From the NCBI GenBank assembly GCA_027487735.1, contig JAIYDA010000059.1, forward strand, positions 1-64,000: a stretch of DNA of 64,000 nt, in the 5' to 3' direction. The notes under the pieces are model-generated. The model ran no database searches, had not been told where the DNA came from, and was given only the letters and a program-made list of their open reading frames with translations. The stretch is from Planctomycetaceae bacterium (lineage in GTDB: Bacteria; Planctomycetota; Phycisphaerae; Phycisphaerales; UBA1924). This document shows, piece after piece, positions 50,234 through 58,870 of this stretch (its first letter is position 1; the number at the start of each line of letters is the position of its first letter). A program made the position numbers and the translations under genes.

Positions 50234-50410
50234 AGGGCCTTGAAGCGGAGTTGGTGAGATTCGAATGTACATACATGTCGACATGCGGCGACCCGAGCTC
50301 GCCCTCAAAACGACACTGGTCTGGCGCACGCCAGAGAACCTGTCGCGTATTTTGCCACATACTGCCGCGAGACGGGGTCTCTACCCAAGGCGGCCTCACA
50401 AGTAGCGCCA

Positions 50411-50465
50411 AGTCTCGCGGAGAATTCGCCGATTCCACGAAAAAGCCCCGACGCCCATTGGGCTC
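50411..50465. repeat. direct repeat beside tRNA-Ser, inner copy
   Basis: Perfect 55-bp partner of 50179-50233, offset by 232 bp. This copy is joined to the intact tRNA-Ser gene and contains its functional terminator. The whole similar block is about 180 bp. Confidence 0.85.
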
Positions 50466-50471
50466 GGGGCT
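50440..50471 (-). terminator. rho-independent terminator of tRNA-Ser
   Basis: On the - strand, AGCCCCGA pairs with TCGGGGCT, an inner GCCC/GGGC extends the stem, and a run of five T follows. It lies 7 bp past the tRNA 3' end. Confidence 0.75.
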
Positions 50472-50477
50472 TGGAAG

Positions 50478-50568
50478 CGGAGAGGGGGGGATTCGAACCC
50501 CCGATACCTACCGAAATAAGTATAACGGTTTAGCAAACCGCCGCCTTCAGCCGCTCGGCCACCTCTCC
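50478..50568 (-). tRNA. tRNA-Ser (anticodon GCU)
   Basis: 91 nt, right for a class II tRNA. Acceptor strands GGAGAGG and CCTCTCC with a G discriminator, TTCGAAT in the T loop with a GGGGG/CCCCC stem, a long variable arm, and anticodon loop TTGCTAA, so GCT reads AGC/AGU codons. CCA is not encoded. The 3' end coincides with the repeats that mark the island edge. Confidence 0.93.
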
Positions 50569-50883
50569 GGCGGAAGAGGAGTATAGGGGCCATCCCCGCG
50601 TCAAACAAGCCTCGCTCAAGCCTCGCTCGGTCCGCCACCCACGCCGCCGTCCCCGCCCGCCTGACCCGCCCCCTGGCAAGGCACCCAGCAAAAAAAAGTC
50701 ACGCCGGGCATGCGGTCCCGGCGTGACAGGAGTTGCGGGCGCTTCCTGCGCGCCGCGATGCGACAGTTGTGGGGCGGGTGCTCTCGCTGGCGAGTTCGCT
50801 GGTGCTCTAGCCGAGTTCTGGCGGATGGCGTGACGTCGTGAAGACCCGCTCCTGCCACCCTCAGCTCCATCTCAGTACGTGCT
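50569..50883. other. intergenic region after tRNA-Ser
   Basis: Holds the presumed tRNA promoter (- strand, just above 50568) and a strong - strand terminator at 50690-50727. No gene seen. Confidence 0.5.
50690..50727 (-). terminator. rho-independent terminator of the small coiled-coil gene
   Basis: A perfect 11-bp stem (GTCACGCCGGG with CCCGGCGTGAC, 8-nt loop) followed on the - strand by eight T. It lies about 155 bp after the stop of the gene at 50884-51156. Confidence 0.85.
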
Positions 50884-51156
50884 TCACTCCGCTTCTTCGC
50901 GACCCTGCTGCTGCAGCAGCTTGCGGAGGTAGTCGTTCTCGCGGCGTGTCGCCTCGAGGTCAAACACGAGGTACTTCACGCTCAGCCGCAGATAGTCCAG
51001 AGCCTCTTGCAACTCCTGCACCGTCTGCTGCATCTTGCCGTGGCGGGCGCTGGTCTCCGCTGCGAGCTTCACGAGCGGAGCCCGCTGCTCTTCGGGCAGG
51101 CTGTTGATCTGGCTGATGAGGTCGCTGAGCTTGGTCTGAAACTCTTGCTCGTTCAT
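50884..51156 (-). CDS. small coiled-coil protein
   Basis: 90 residues from the ATG at 51156 with GGAG about 10 nt upstream. Almost entirely helical and charged: MNEQEFQTKLSDLISQINSL opens the protein, and heptad-like TVQELQEALDYLRLSVKYLV with ENDYLRKLLQQQGREEAE closes it. It probably forms a dimeric coiled coil. No domain family recognised. It stands alone with its own terminator. Small proteins of this kind are common in Phycisphaerae-like genomes by my recollection, which I cannot verify here. Confidence 0.75.
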   Translation of the reverse strand: MNEQEFQTKLSDLISQINSLPEEQRAPLVKLAAETSARHGKMQQTVQELQEALDYLRLSVKYLVFDLEATRRENDYLRKLLQQQGREEAE

Positions 51157-51515
51157 GGTTTGCTCTCCGGTTTGTGCTTGTCTTGTGCGTGTCTGCGTTG
51201 TGTGTCCCTGGTCTTGTCTTGCGTTGGTCTTTGCGGTTGCTGTCGTGGCAAGCCCCGCAGCCAACACGTTGGTGATGACAGAGATACAACGCCCATGCCA
51301 ACGCAAGCACCGACCGGCGCACAGCCTCGCGCGCCCCGCGCGAGCAGTGGGGGCCCTCCACGAAACGTCTCAAAAAAAGCCGCAAAGCAAGCCGATTGGC
51401 CCGCACAAGCCCCTCCAAGCCCGTCACGCAGTGCGCCTCTGCCGTTTATGCGGGCTGCGCGGACGACAGCTCCCACGCCTCACCGCGTGCTGCCTGGCGC
51501 GACTGTTGCCAAACT
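51157..51515. other. intergenic region, nothing recognised
   Basis: Contains the promoter region of the coiled-coil gene on the - strand and T/G-rich sequence near 51165-51230. No gene or clear structure. Confidence 0.4.
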
Positions 51516-52133
51516 TCAACGCCCGATGTCGACGCGCCGCAGCGCAGCCTTGCCCGCAGGCGACACCACGCGACGCAGCAGCGCGTCCGTCCCCGATGGG
51601 TCGTGCTTCCGCGCATCGCGCAGCAGCTTGCGCACGTGGTTGTCGAGCGTGATGCGGAAGCGCTCATACCACGCCTCCAGCTCATGGCGATTGAACTTCG
51701 CCAGCGGGTCGCGCAGGCCCGTCTGCGCCGTCGCCCAATCCAGCAAGCCCGAGGGCTTCTCCCCCTGCGCATAAATCATGAACGCCGCTTCCAATCGCTT
51801 GGGGTAGCTCAAAAACGCATCCGTCACGCTCTCTGGCAGCGCGAGCAGCGCCTCATCCAGCGAGCGATCCAGCCCCGCGCTGGGCTTCTCTTCGATCAGC
51901 GCGGTCGCCGTCGCCAGTGCCTGGCTCCCGCGGTGCTCGCTCGCGGGCACAAGCTCGGCAAACGCCGTGCTCAGCGTCTTGAGCCCACCCCGTGCAAACC
52001 GAATCGTGAGCCGCTGCACAGGCTTGCCCTCGTGCACGTGCCCCTCGATGGAGACAATGTCTCCGGGGCCCCACTCGGGCTTGCCAGCGTGGATCACCAC
52101 ATCACCTCTCGCAAAGCTCGTCACCGACATCGA
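51516..52133 (-). CDS. DUF3553 protein
   Basis: 205 residues from the ATG at 52133. The N-terminal 60 residues (FARGDVVIHAGKPEWGPGDI, then RLTIRFARGGLKTLSTAFAE) have the small beta-barrel pattern of DUF3553, also found at the end of UvrD-like helicases. The rest is helical and rich in Arg and Leu (about 75-205), with WYERFRITLDNHVRKLL. Longer upstream starts exist but the added Cys/Arg/Gly-rich sequence looks non-coding. Function unknown; the N-terminal domain may bind nucleic acid. Confidence 0.72.
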   Translation of the reverse strand, partial: SMSVTSFARGDVVIHAGKPEWGPGDIVSIEGHVHEGKPVQRLTIRFARGGLKTLSTAFAELVPASEHRGSQALATATALIEEKPSAGLDRSLDEALLALPESVTDAFLSYPKRLEAAFMIYAQGEKPSGLLDWATAQTGLRDPLAKFNRHELEAWYERFRITLDNHVRKLLRDARKHDPSGTDALLRRVVSPAGKAALRRVDIGR

Positions 52134-52868
52134 CGGATTCCTTCCAAGTCGCCGCACGCTTCGCACGAGTTTGTCGGCGTTTCTCGCCGCTCGTCGCGCC
52201 ACGGACGCATGCATTACCAACGCAGCTCCATCCCCACAAACATCGCCCGACACCGGGCACGCGGCTGTTTCCGCTCGCGTTCGCACGTCTTTTCCTGCCC
52301 GCGCTGCGGTGCTTCGCCGCTCGCTTCGTGCAAGCTCACACCGCCTGTGGGCCTTTTTCCATCTGCAAGCATGCCCGCAGGCTGCTTCGCCAGCGGACGC
52401 ATCGTTCGTTTGTTTCATGCCCCGAGCATCAACGCAGCGGTTCGCTCGCTGCGGTCCCCTCCCCAGAGCGTCCCATCCCCAAACGCAACAGCATCCCTCC
52501 CCGCAAGACCCCGACCACCGAAAGCCCAAACGCTACCGCCCTTCTTGGCGGCTTGCTTCACGGCAGATTTCGTGCACCCTTCCCCAACTTGGAGAAGCAG
52601 CCTGCATGCTCTGGCCTTGGCCCACGCAGGCAGATCTTGCCGCCCGCAGCCCGCCCTCTCGCTTTCCACTTCCGTCCTGCATAATATCCCGGCCCGGAGC
52701 CACGCAGTCCAGCCCCGGTGTCAAGAATATCCACAGGATTGCACTTTCCCGGAGCGTTATCCGGCTTTCGAGCTTCGCTTTCCGCCTGCGGTCGGCACCC
52801 AGCCCTCCCACCGGTCGCTCGCCCGAATCGCCAACTCGCCCACGGGACATACCAGAGGGCCCCAGCGC
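52134..52868. other. 735-bp intergenic region upstream of rpoZ
   Basis: Divergent promoters for the DUF3553 gene and rpoZ are expected. A TAATAT element at about 52683 could be a -10 for rpoZ. The long frames here have Cys/Arg/Pro-rich composition without domain sense, so I do not call a gene. Confidence 0.4.
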
Positions 52869-53087
52869 ATGATCGAAGCACTCAAGAGCGAAGAGATCGT
52901 GAACAAAGTCGGCGGACGCTTCAAGCTCTGCGTGCTCATCCAGCGCCGCATCGTCCAACTCATGGACGGCGCTCGCCCCCTTGTCGCCCGCGAAGGTCGC
53001 AGCGACCTCGAGATCGCCATCGAAGAGATCATGCAGGACAAAATCACCCTCGACTGGGACGAGAGCGTGATGCTCAAGGGCCAGTGA
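52869..53087 (+). CDS. rpoZ: RNA polymerase omega subunit
   Basis: 72 residues, small for the family but with the expected layout: a helical start (MIEALKSEEIVNKVGGRFKL), VQLMDGARPLV, then EIAIEEIMQDKITLDWDES. Omega stabilises the beta-prime subunit during assembly of RNA polymerase. The CoaC-like gene follows 10 bp later, a pairing seen in many bacteria (rpoZ-coaBC), which supports the call. Confidence 0.8.
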   Translation: MIEALKSEEIVNKVGGRFKLCVLIQRRIVQLMDGARPLVAREGRSDLEIAIEEIMQDKITLDWDESVMLKGQ

Positions 53088-53097
53088 TGCCCTCCTG

Positions 53098-53745
53098 ATG
53101 GACCAGTCAGGCCGCCCAATGGCCCGCAAGCCCGTGCCATCACCCTCGCCTAGCCCGCCCACGCCCGTGCACACTTTGCACGGCAAGCGCCTGCTCGTCT
53201 GCCTCACGGGCGGCATCGCCTGCTACAAGGCTGCCACGCTCGTCTCGCGCCTCGCCCAGCTTGGCGCGCACGTCACCGTCGCGATGAGCCCCAGCGCGAC
53301 GCGCTTCATCGCCCCGCTCACATTCCAGGCCCTCAGCGCTCGCCCCGTGCTCACCTCCCCCTGGGAGCCAACCGCAAGCGAAGATGGCCTGCTCGATCCC
53401 CAGCACATCAAGGTCGCCCAGCACGCCCACGCCGTCGTCGTCGCGCCCTGCACGATGGACTGCCTCGCCCGCCTCGCGCACGGACGGGGCGACGAGATCG
53501 TCAGCCTGCTCCTCAGCGCGGTCGATCGTGCCACCACGCCCGTCCTGCTCTGCCCCAGCATGAACGCCGTCATGTGGGCCCAGCCCGCCACCCAGCGCAA
53601 CGTCGCCGCGCTGCAAGCCGACGGCTACCACTTCGAAGGCCCAGCCGACGGCTGGCAAGCCTGCCGCACCATGGGCACCGGTCGCATGAGCGAGCCCGAA
53701 GCAATCCTTGCTGCCCTCACCAGCATCGTGCACGCGCGTGCCTAG
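53098..53745 (+). CDS. flavoprotein, CoaC-like phosphopantothenoylcysteine decarboxylase
   Basis: 215 residues; the start may be 53098 or 53119. The core begins KRLLVCLTGGIACYKA (about 30), the FMN-binding opening of CoaC/Dfp enzymes. The catalytic-type His is expected in PQHIKVAQHAHAVVVAPCTM, and the substrate clamp is in LCPSMNAVMW followed by PATQRN. CoaC decarboxylates 4'-phosphopantothenoylcysteine in CoA synthesis. Only the CoaC half is present; the CoaB synthetase half usually fused to it is absent and must be elsewhere. Function within the wider flavoprotein family is likely but not certain. Confidence 0.8.
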   Translation: MDQSGRPMARKPVPSPSPSPPTPVHTLHGKRLLVCLTGGIACYKAATLVSRLAQLGAHVTVAMSPSATRFIAPLTFQALSARPVLTSPWEPTASEDGLLDPQHIKVAQHAHAVVVAPCTMDCLARLAHGRGDEIVSLLLSAVDRATTPVLLCPSMNAVMWAQPATQRNVAALQADGYHFEGPADGWQACRTMGTGRMSEPEAILAALTSIVHARA

Positions 53746-53772
53746 CACCCGACGTATGCTGCTGCGGTCGAC

Positions 53773-54489
53773 ATGCCCGCAGCCTCCTCCCCACCTCGCA
53801 CCAGCGGCGAGCTGCTCACGCCCCGCGTGCGTCGCGTGCTGCCCAACGCCCTCACCACGCTCCGCCTTGTCATCGCTGTCGCCTTCTTCACGCTGCTCGC
53901 CGTCTGGACCTATCCCACCACACAGCTCATCGTCCGCCCCACGCACCCCGTCGCGCCCTACCTCGTCGCCGCCCTGCTCTTTGGCCTCGCCGCCCTCACA
54001 GACGCGATCGATGGCCCACTCGCGCGCCGCTGGCAAGTCGTCAGCAAGTTTGGGCGCGTGATGGATCCCTTCGCCGACAAAATCCTCGTCCTCGGCGCCT
54101 TCGTCCTGCTCGCGGGCCCCAACTTCTCCTTCGACGTCGATGGCCCCAAAAACCTGCACGTCAGCGGCATCCACCCCTGGATGGTCCTGGTCATGCTCAG
54201 CCGCGAGCTGCTCGTCACCACCATCCGCAGCATGCTCGAGAGCGAGGGCAAGGACTTCTCTGCAAGCGCCACAGGCAAGGCCAAGATGGTCGTGCAGGCC
54301 CTTGCCATCCCCGCCATCCTCGTGCTGCTGGGCATCACGAACGTGGGCCGCGGCTCCTGGGGACGCATCGCCATCGACACCATCGCCTGGACCACCGTCA
54401 TCGTGACCCTCATCAGCGCGATTCCCTACGTCAGCCGAGGCATGCGCATGCTCAGCAGCGACGCTGCCCGCGACGAAGCCCCCGACTAA
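53773..54489 (+). CDS. pgsA: CDP-diacylglycerol-glycerol-3-phosphate 3-phosphatidyltransferase
   Basis: 238 residues. The CDP-alcohol phosphotransferase motif is complete: DAIDGPLARRW followed by GRVMDPFADK (about 77-102). About five to six membrane helices are visible. It would join glycerol-3-phosphate to CDP-diacylglycerol, the first step to phosphatidylglycerol. A proline-rich N-terminus of about 20 residues precedes the first helix. A different alcohol acceptor is possible, but the long hydrophobic inserts fit PgsA. Confidence 0.85.
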   Translation: MPAASSPPRTSGELLTPRVRRVLPNALTTLRLVIAVAFFTLLAVWTYPTTQLIVRPTHPVAPYLVAALLFGLAALTDAIDGPLARRWQVVSKFGRVMDPFADKILVLGAFVLLAGPNFSFDVDGPKNLHVSGIHPWMVLVMLSRELLVTTIRSMLESEGKDFSASATGKAKMVVQALAIPAILVLLGITNVGRGSWGRIAIDTIAWTTVIVTLISAIPYVSRGMRMLSSDAARDEAPD

Positions 54490-54593
54490 ACCGCCCAGCC
54501 AAACCCCCCCGGCCAAACCCCCGCAACCAAACCCCCGCACCCTCCACTCCCAACCGACCCTCGCCCAGCCTCCCTCGCCCTGCTTCCCCACGC

Positions 54594-55664
54594 ATGACCT
54601 TCGCCGCCTCCATCGCTCGTGCCGCCGCCCGCCGCATGCCCCTGCTCGACACCACGCAGTGCTTCCGCGTCTTCAGCGGCAAAGCCGAAGGCCAGGACGG
54701 CGTCTTCATCGACGTCTTTGGTCCTCTCGCCACGCTGATGGTCTACGAAGGCCCCGCCACCGCATCGCTCGACCCGAAAGAGCTCGCCGACGCCGCGCTC
54801 CCAGCCCTCGCGCCCCTGGGCGTGCAAGCCATCTACTTCAAGCCCTTCGCCAAAGACCGCTCGCGCCTGGGCGGCGCATTGCCCAAAGTCGTGACCAGCG
54901 CCACGCCCCTCGCCGGCACGCGCCTGCCCGAGTCCATCGTCGTGCGCGAGCACAACGTGCAGCTCGAAGTCCGCCCGTTTGACGGCCTCTCTACAGGCCT
55001 CTTCGTCGACCAGCGCGACAACCGCGCCTGGCTCGCCAAGCTCGTTGCCAACCGCGTCGCAAAGCTAACCAAAGGCAAGGACGGCACGAACGCCCGCGTC
55101 CGCGCCGCACTCAAGGACAGCCCCGTCGACCAGGCAGCCCCGCAGCATATCGGCGTCCTGAACGCCTTCGCCTACACCTGCGCCTTCAGCACCGCCTGCG
55201 CCAAGGCCGGCGCAATCACGACAAGCGTCGACGTCTCCGCGAAGTATCTCGCCTGGGGCAAGGCCAACTTCGCACACAACGCGCTCGACGCCAGCGCCCA
55301 CCGCTTCGCGCGCATGGACATCTTCGAGTTCATTACCTACGCCAAGCGCAAGCAGCTCCGCTACGACATGGTCATCCTCGACCCACCTAGCTTCGCCAGC
55401 GCAAACCGCAAAAAAGGCACCAAGGCCTGGAGCAGCATCAGCGACTACCCAACCCTCGTCCGCGAGGTCAAAGGCCTCATGCGTCCAAACGCCCTCCTCT
55501 TCGCCAGCACGAACACGCTCGAACTCTGCCAAGAAGGCCGCCTCGCCAAAGTCGTTCTCAAAGGCCTGGGTGGACAGCCCCGCATGTGGCTCGACGTCCC
55601 GCCCCCAGGCGTCGACGTCGCCATGTCCAAAGGCCGCTTCGCCGCCCTCGCCGCGATCGTTTAG
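54594..55664 (+). CDS. RlmI-like 23S rRNA (cytosine) methyltransferase
   Basis: 356 residues from the ATG at 54594. The N-terminal 100 residues are a PUA-like and linker region (CFRVFSGKAEGQDGVFIDVF). The Rossmann domain has VLNAFAYTCAFSTACAKAGA as motif I (about 187), SVDVSAKYLAWGKAN as motif II, and VILDPPSFA as motif IV (about 262). RlmI/RlmK-type enzymes methylate ribosomal RNA with S-adenosylmethionine. The lack of a clear C-terminal Cys motif leaves the target base open. Confidence 0.8.
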   Translation: MTFAASIARAAARRMPLLDTTQCFRVFSGKAEGQDGVFIDVFGPLATLMVYEGPATASLDPKELADAALPALAPLGVQAIYFKPFAKDRSRLGGALPKVVTSATPLAGTRLPESIVVREHNVQLEVRPFDGLSTGLFVDQRDNRAWLAKLVANRVAKLTKGKDGTNARVRAALKDSPVDQAAPQHIGVLNAFAYTCAFSTACAKAGAITTSVDVSAKYLAWGKANFAHNALDASAHRFARMDIFEFITYAKRKQLRYDMVILDPPSFASANRKKGTKAWSSISDYPTLVREVKGLMRPNALLFASTNTLELCQEGRLAKVVLKGLGGQPRMWLDVPPPGVDVAMSKGRFAALAAIV

Positions 55665-55679
55665 TTGTGAGTGAACGCA

Positions 55680-55785
55680 GGCATTCGGGATTCGCCATTC
55701 GCCATTCGTGGGCCACTCGGTCGGCGGCCCTGTCAGCACAGCGCCCCTGCCGACCCCGAATGCCGAACGGCGAATCCCGAATGCC
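55680..55785. repeat. inverted repeat with 17-bp perfect arms
   Basis: GGCATTCGGGATTCGCC (55680-55696) and its exact complement (55769-55785) enclose 72 bp that themselves fold further (GGTCGGC with GCCGACC). The left arm also repeats ATTCGCC in tandem. It ends 26 bp before the next start codon. It may be a REP-like dispersed repeat or a structured leader. Confidence 0.75.
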
Positions 55786-55811
55786 TCGCCCTCCCCGTCT
55801 ACGCTTCCCCA

Positions 55812-56633
55812 ATGTCCCTCCAGAACTGGCTCCAACTTCTCATCCCGCTGCTCATCATCTTCGGGCCAGTCGTCGCCAAGGCCTTTCAAAAGCTGGGCGA
55901 AGTGAAGAAGGAGCGCGAGCGCCAGCAGCGCAGCCAGCGCGCCCAGATCGACGCCCTCCGCACGGGCAACGCCGCCGACACCAACACCGCCTTCCAAACC
56001 CCCCAGTCGCAGCAAGAGCGTGACCCCGCCCCGGTGCTCGAAGCTCCGATCGTCCGCGCCCCGCAGCCGCAAAGGCCCGTCCTTTCCGCCCCGCGCACCA
56101 CCATCGGCCGCCCGACAGTGGCTGGCCCCACCCGCACGCTCCGTCTGCCGGGCGGCATCGTCATCGAGGTGCCCGTCGAGCCCGACGCAGGCCGCCCCGC
56201 GCCGCAAACCTCCAACTCACGCACGCAGGCCCAAGGCCAAGCCCAAGCTCAAGCTCAGGCTCAGGCCCAAGCCCAGCAACGCTCCCAGCAAAAAGCCCAA
56301 CAGCGCGCCCAGCAAAGGTCAAAGTCCAAAAAGCCCCAGCCCGCCGAGCAGCGAACCCAGCTCGCTCCCGCCCAAGACTACCAGACCGTCCGCACCCGCG
56401 CCCTCGGTGCTCTGCCCGACCTGCAAGCCCAGTCGCAGATGCAGTCGCAGATCGGCAGCGCATTCCCCGCCGCGTCGCCCCCCGCCCGCGCTGCCACGCA
56501 GGTCACGCCCGGTCGCGGCAGCGCACGCGGCTCGGGCCTTGGTGCCCTGCTCCCCAAGAACGCAACGCCCGCCGACGTCCGCCGCGCGTTTGTTCTGAGC
56601 GAGGTCTTCGGCCAGCCCGTGGGCAATCGCTAA
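55812..56633 (+). CDS. hypothetical membrane-anchored protein with Gln/Ala repeat
   Basis: 273 residues from the ATG at 55812. A single N-terminal helix (LQLLIPLLIIFGPVVAKAFQ, about 7-26) is followed by a charged coiled-coil stretch and then disordered sequence rich in Pro, Gln and Ala. A low-complexity block (about 140-180) is built from AQ and QQ units. A short C-terminal region (DVRRAFVLSEVFGQPVGNR) looks like a conserved peptide motif. No enzyme domain seen. It could be a small membrane scaffold; function unknown. Confidence 0.65.
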   Translation: MSLQNWLQLLIPLLIIFGPVVAKAFQKLGEVKKERERQQRSQRAQIDALRTGNAADTNTAFQTPQSQQERDPAPVLEAPIVRAPQPQRPVLSAPRTTIGRPTVAGPTRTLRLPGGIVIEVPVEPDAGRPAPQTSNSRTQAQGQAQAQAQAQAQAQQRSQQKAQQRAQQRSKSKKPQPAEQRTQLAPAQDYQTVRTRALGALPDLQAQSQMQSQIGSAFPAASPPARAATQVTPGRGSARGSGLGALLPKNATPADVRRAFVLSEVFGQPVGNR

Positions 56634-57017
56634 GTGCCTGAGCGCGTTGCTCGCGCGAAGCGCAGCCTCGCGAAACCCGCGCCCAAAACAGCACGCACCA
56701 AAAAAACCCGCGGCGTGCGACCGTGTCGCACGCCGCGGTACAGCAGTGATTGAGCTGGGGCGTCTCTCGCGTGCAGGCGGTGTCCGCCGTGCACTGCGAA
56801 GCCCTTCGCTCTATCTCCAAACGAACGTCACGCTTCGGCGTGGTTGCCGCGTGGTCGCAAGCATCACAGGCCCACCGGGGAGACATGCGCAGCGTTCATC
56901 AGGCGCTGCGTCCCGCGTGAGGAGCGATGCCCGCAACCGGTCGTTGCACCGGCGCTCTGGGCGTGGGTCCGACTCAAACCGTCGGAAGACCGCAAGGCCA
57001 GTCGGCCCGCTCGGTCA
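56634..57017. other. intergenic region with - strand terminator
   Basis: Contains the terminator at 56700-56738. The remainder has no clear gene; it would be the 3' untranslated part of the small gene at 57018-57146 if that gene uses this terminator. Confidence 0.4.
56700..56738 (-). terminator. strong rho-independent terminator
   Basis: A perfect 14-bp stem (56708-56721 with 56725-56738, CCGCGGCGTGCGAC and its complement, 3-nt loop) followed on the - strand by seven T after GG. It serves - strand transcription coming from above 57000. Confidence 0.8.
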
Positions 57018-57146
57018 TTACCCAATGCTCCGCACGAGCTCGATCGCCGTGTCGGTGTCACCCTCCAGCAGCTCCTGAGCGCACACAATCACCAGCCCGC
57101 AGACGCGAGCCAGCACAAAGCCACATGTTGAAAATGCTTCGAGCAT
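57018..57146 (-). CDS. very small protein, 42 residues
   Basis: Starts MLEAFSTCGFVLARVCGLVI, with a well placed GGAGAG before the ATG (CCTTGGAGAGAACCG). A short hydrophobic, Cys-containing first half and an acidic second half (VCAQELLEGDTDTAIELVRS). A strong terminator on the same strand lies about 280 bp downstream. Too short for family recognition. Support comes from the ribosome binding site and the plausible composition. Confidence 0.45.
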   Translation of the reverse strand: MLEAFSTCGFVLARVCGLVIVCAQELLEGDTDTAIELVRSIG

Positions 57147-58870
57147 CGGTTCTCTCCAAGGCACAACGCGCAGCACGCCGCGCGTATTGCAAACTCTCCA
57201 AAACGGCGAAACGACCAACCCAACCAGTCGCCTCTCACAGCGACTGCCCTTTCCCGACCGGCTCCTAACCCTCAGCCCCGAACCCCCAGCCCCGAACCCT
57301 GCCGACGCCCGTTTCCGCTGCACGCACCCCGCGCTCTCACACGCAAGGCCGCACACACCGAATCGGGCGAAAAATCAGCCCAGTCAAGCCAAACCCACCC
57401 AAACCCAACCAGCCCCACACCGGCACATCTCCGAGCCCGCCCCAATCAACAATAGTCCAAGGCCAGCCCTTCCAAAGGTCCCCCCGCCGAAGACAGGGTG
57501 GGCGAGCAAACATCGCGCCCGCACCACCCGCCGCCAGGCTTACGCAAACCGGCCAGCAAACTCGCCCGCGCAACCCAGGAGCGGTTTCCTCATCCGCTCG
57601 CAGGTCACCCAGCGACCAGCCCACGCCGCCAGCAAAGCCAAAACCGCAAGGCACGTGGTCCAACCCGTGTGCTCCACCAAAGCCTGCTCCGCCTCGTCCA
57701 CGCTCGTGCGAATGGACGCTCGCGAGCAGGCTCGCACACGCACCAACTTGCCTGCATTCCAGCGCGCCCGGCCCGTGCCACCGCGCTGCTTGCCTTCTCA
57801 CTCGCGATCATCTCACGCGAGACACAAAGTCTTGCCCACTGCCCGCCTCCCGCTCCCATCCACCCCGCTGGCCCGCTCGGCTCGCGACGGCTCTCAACCC
57901 GTCGCGGCCTGCGCTTCCAGATATGCACACCCAGCCCACACACCATCCTCAGCCTTTGCTCAGTGCAGCCCTTCCCAAAGGCCATTCCAACCAACCAGCC
58001 ACCAACCCAACAAAAGGCACGCCCGGAGCTTCTCACCACAGGCGCCTTTTCTCGTGCCACCTTTCACCCAACCCAACACCGACGACCGCGCCAACCTGGC
58101 TCGCTCGCAACCCGCAAGCACGCTTGTGCTCGCCTTCTCGCAGGGCGATTCCCTTTCGGGCCATCACGTGATCCTGCTCGACTCAGTTTGCTCGCCGCGT
58201 CACGAAGGGCTCTCACCTCCCGCGTGACGCACCATGCTGGCCTGTCCACCGGCTCGTGCGAGGCTCGCCCTTTCAGGCAAAACTCAGCACACTCTCACAA
58301 AGGACAACGGCTCGACAAAACAATGAACACAGAACCCGTCCAGACCTCCAAGGAACACCAACATCAGAAGCTCGCACCGCCCTTGAGCGATGCCCGCCTC
58401 CGAATGCCGCCCGGCACGCTCTCGCGCACACGGCAACGCATCACACCAAGCCCGCAAGGGGGCCCAGCGAAAATCTGACGAAAAGGCAGACCAGCCTGTT
58501 CGATCACCGTCTCGCCACCATCTTGTTTGCATCGATGCCAAAGGGCCCAAAGAGCGTGAGCAAGGCCGCCAGAAACGACGGGAATCACGCAGAGCGGAGG
58601 CACGAGCGAAACGCCAGCGAGGTGAGGCACCCGGCAAAAACTGCCCAAGCACACGCACACCCTGCATCTTGTCGCTCTTCAAGCGGCAGTTTCTGCCGCG
58701 CCTGCTTCGACGTCGCCAAGATAACGGGAACGCAGAAGACTGTCAAGTCAAGATGCTGACAATTCTCCAAGTTCCGCGCTGGCAACGCCTTAGAACACCA
58801 CGACTCTGTCCGAATAACCCGCGTTCGCCCCGCACAGACCGCACACGCGTTTCAAGCCCACATCCAGCCC
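57147..58870. other. 1.7-kb strand-skewed region without a convincing gene
   Basis: The + strand is rich in C and A and poor in G across the block. Several long frames exist on both strands, but all have skewed Pro/Arg/Ala/Ser or Trp/Gly/Arg content and none has a domain, a signal sequence or a good ribosome binding site with sensible codons. Candidate weak frames are 57540-57746 (-), with an internal hydrophobic stretch LAVLALLAAWAG, and a + strand frame around 58490-58760. It may be decayed genes or a long untranslated region after recO. Confidence 0.4.

Noticed and set aside
49979-50477. Repeats beside tRNA-Ser considered as a CRISPR array
   Set aside because: Only two copies, 232 bp apart, with long diverged flanks; an integration scar fits better.
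52140-52529. N-terminal extension of the DUF3553 gene to 52529
   Set aside because: Added sequence is Cys/Arg/Gly-rich without structure; the ATG at 52133 begins the DUF3553 domain directly.
53574-54593. Upstream extension of the methyltransferase frame
   Set aside because: Overlaps pgsA and the CoaC-like gene in another frame; His/Arg/Pro-rich and not protein-like. The start at 54594 fits the family.
57187-58478. Two overlapping + strand frames of 346 and 326 codons
   Set aside because: Pro/Ala/Arg/Ser/His-rich in a G-poor region; no domain, start signal or codon pattern of the neighbours.
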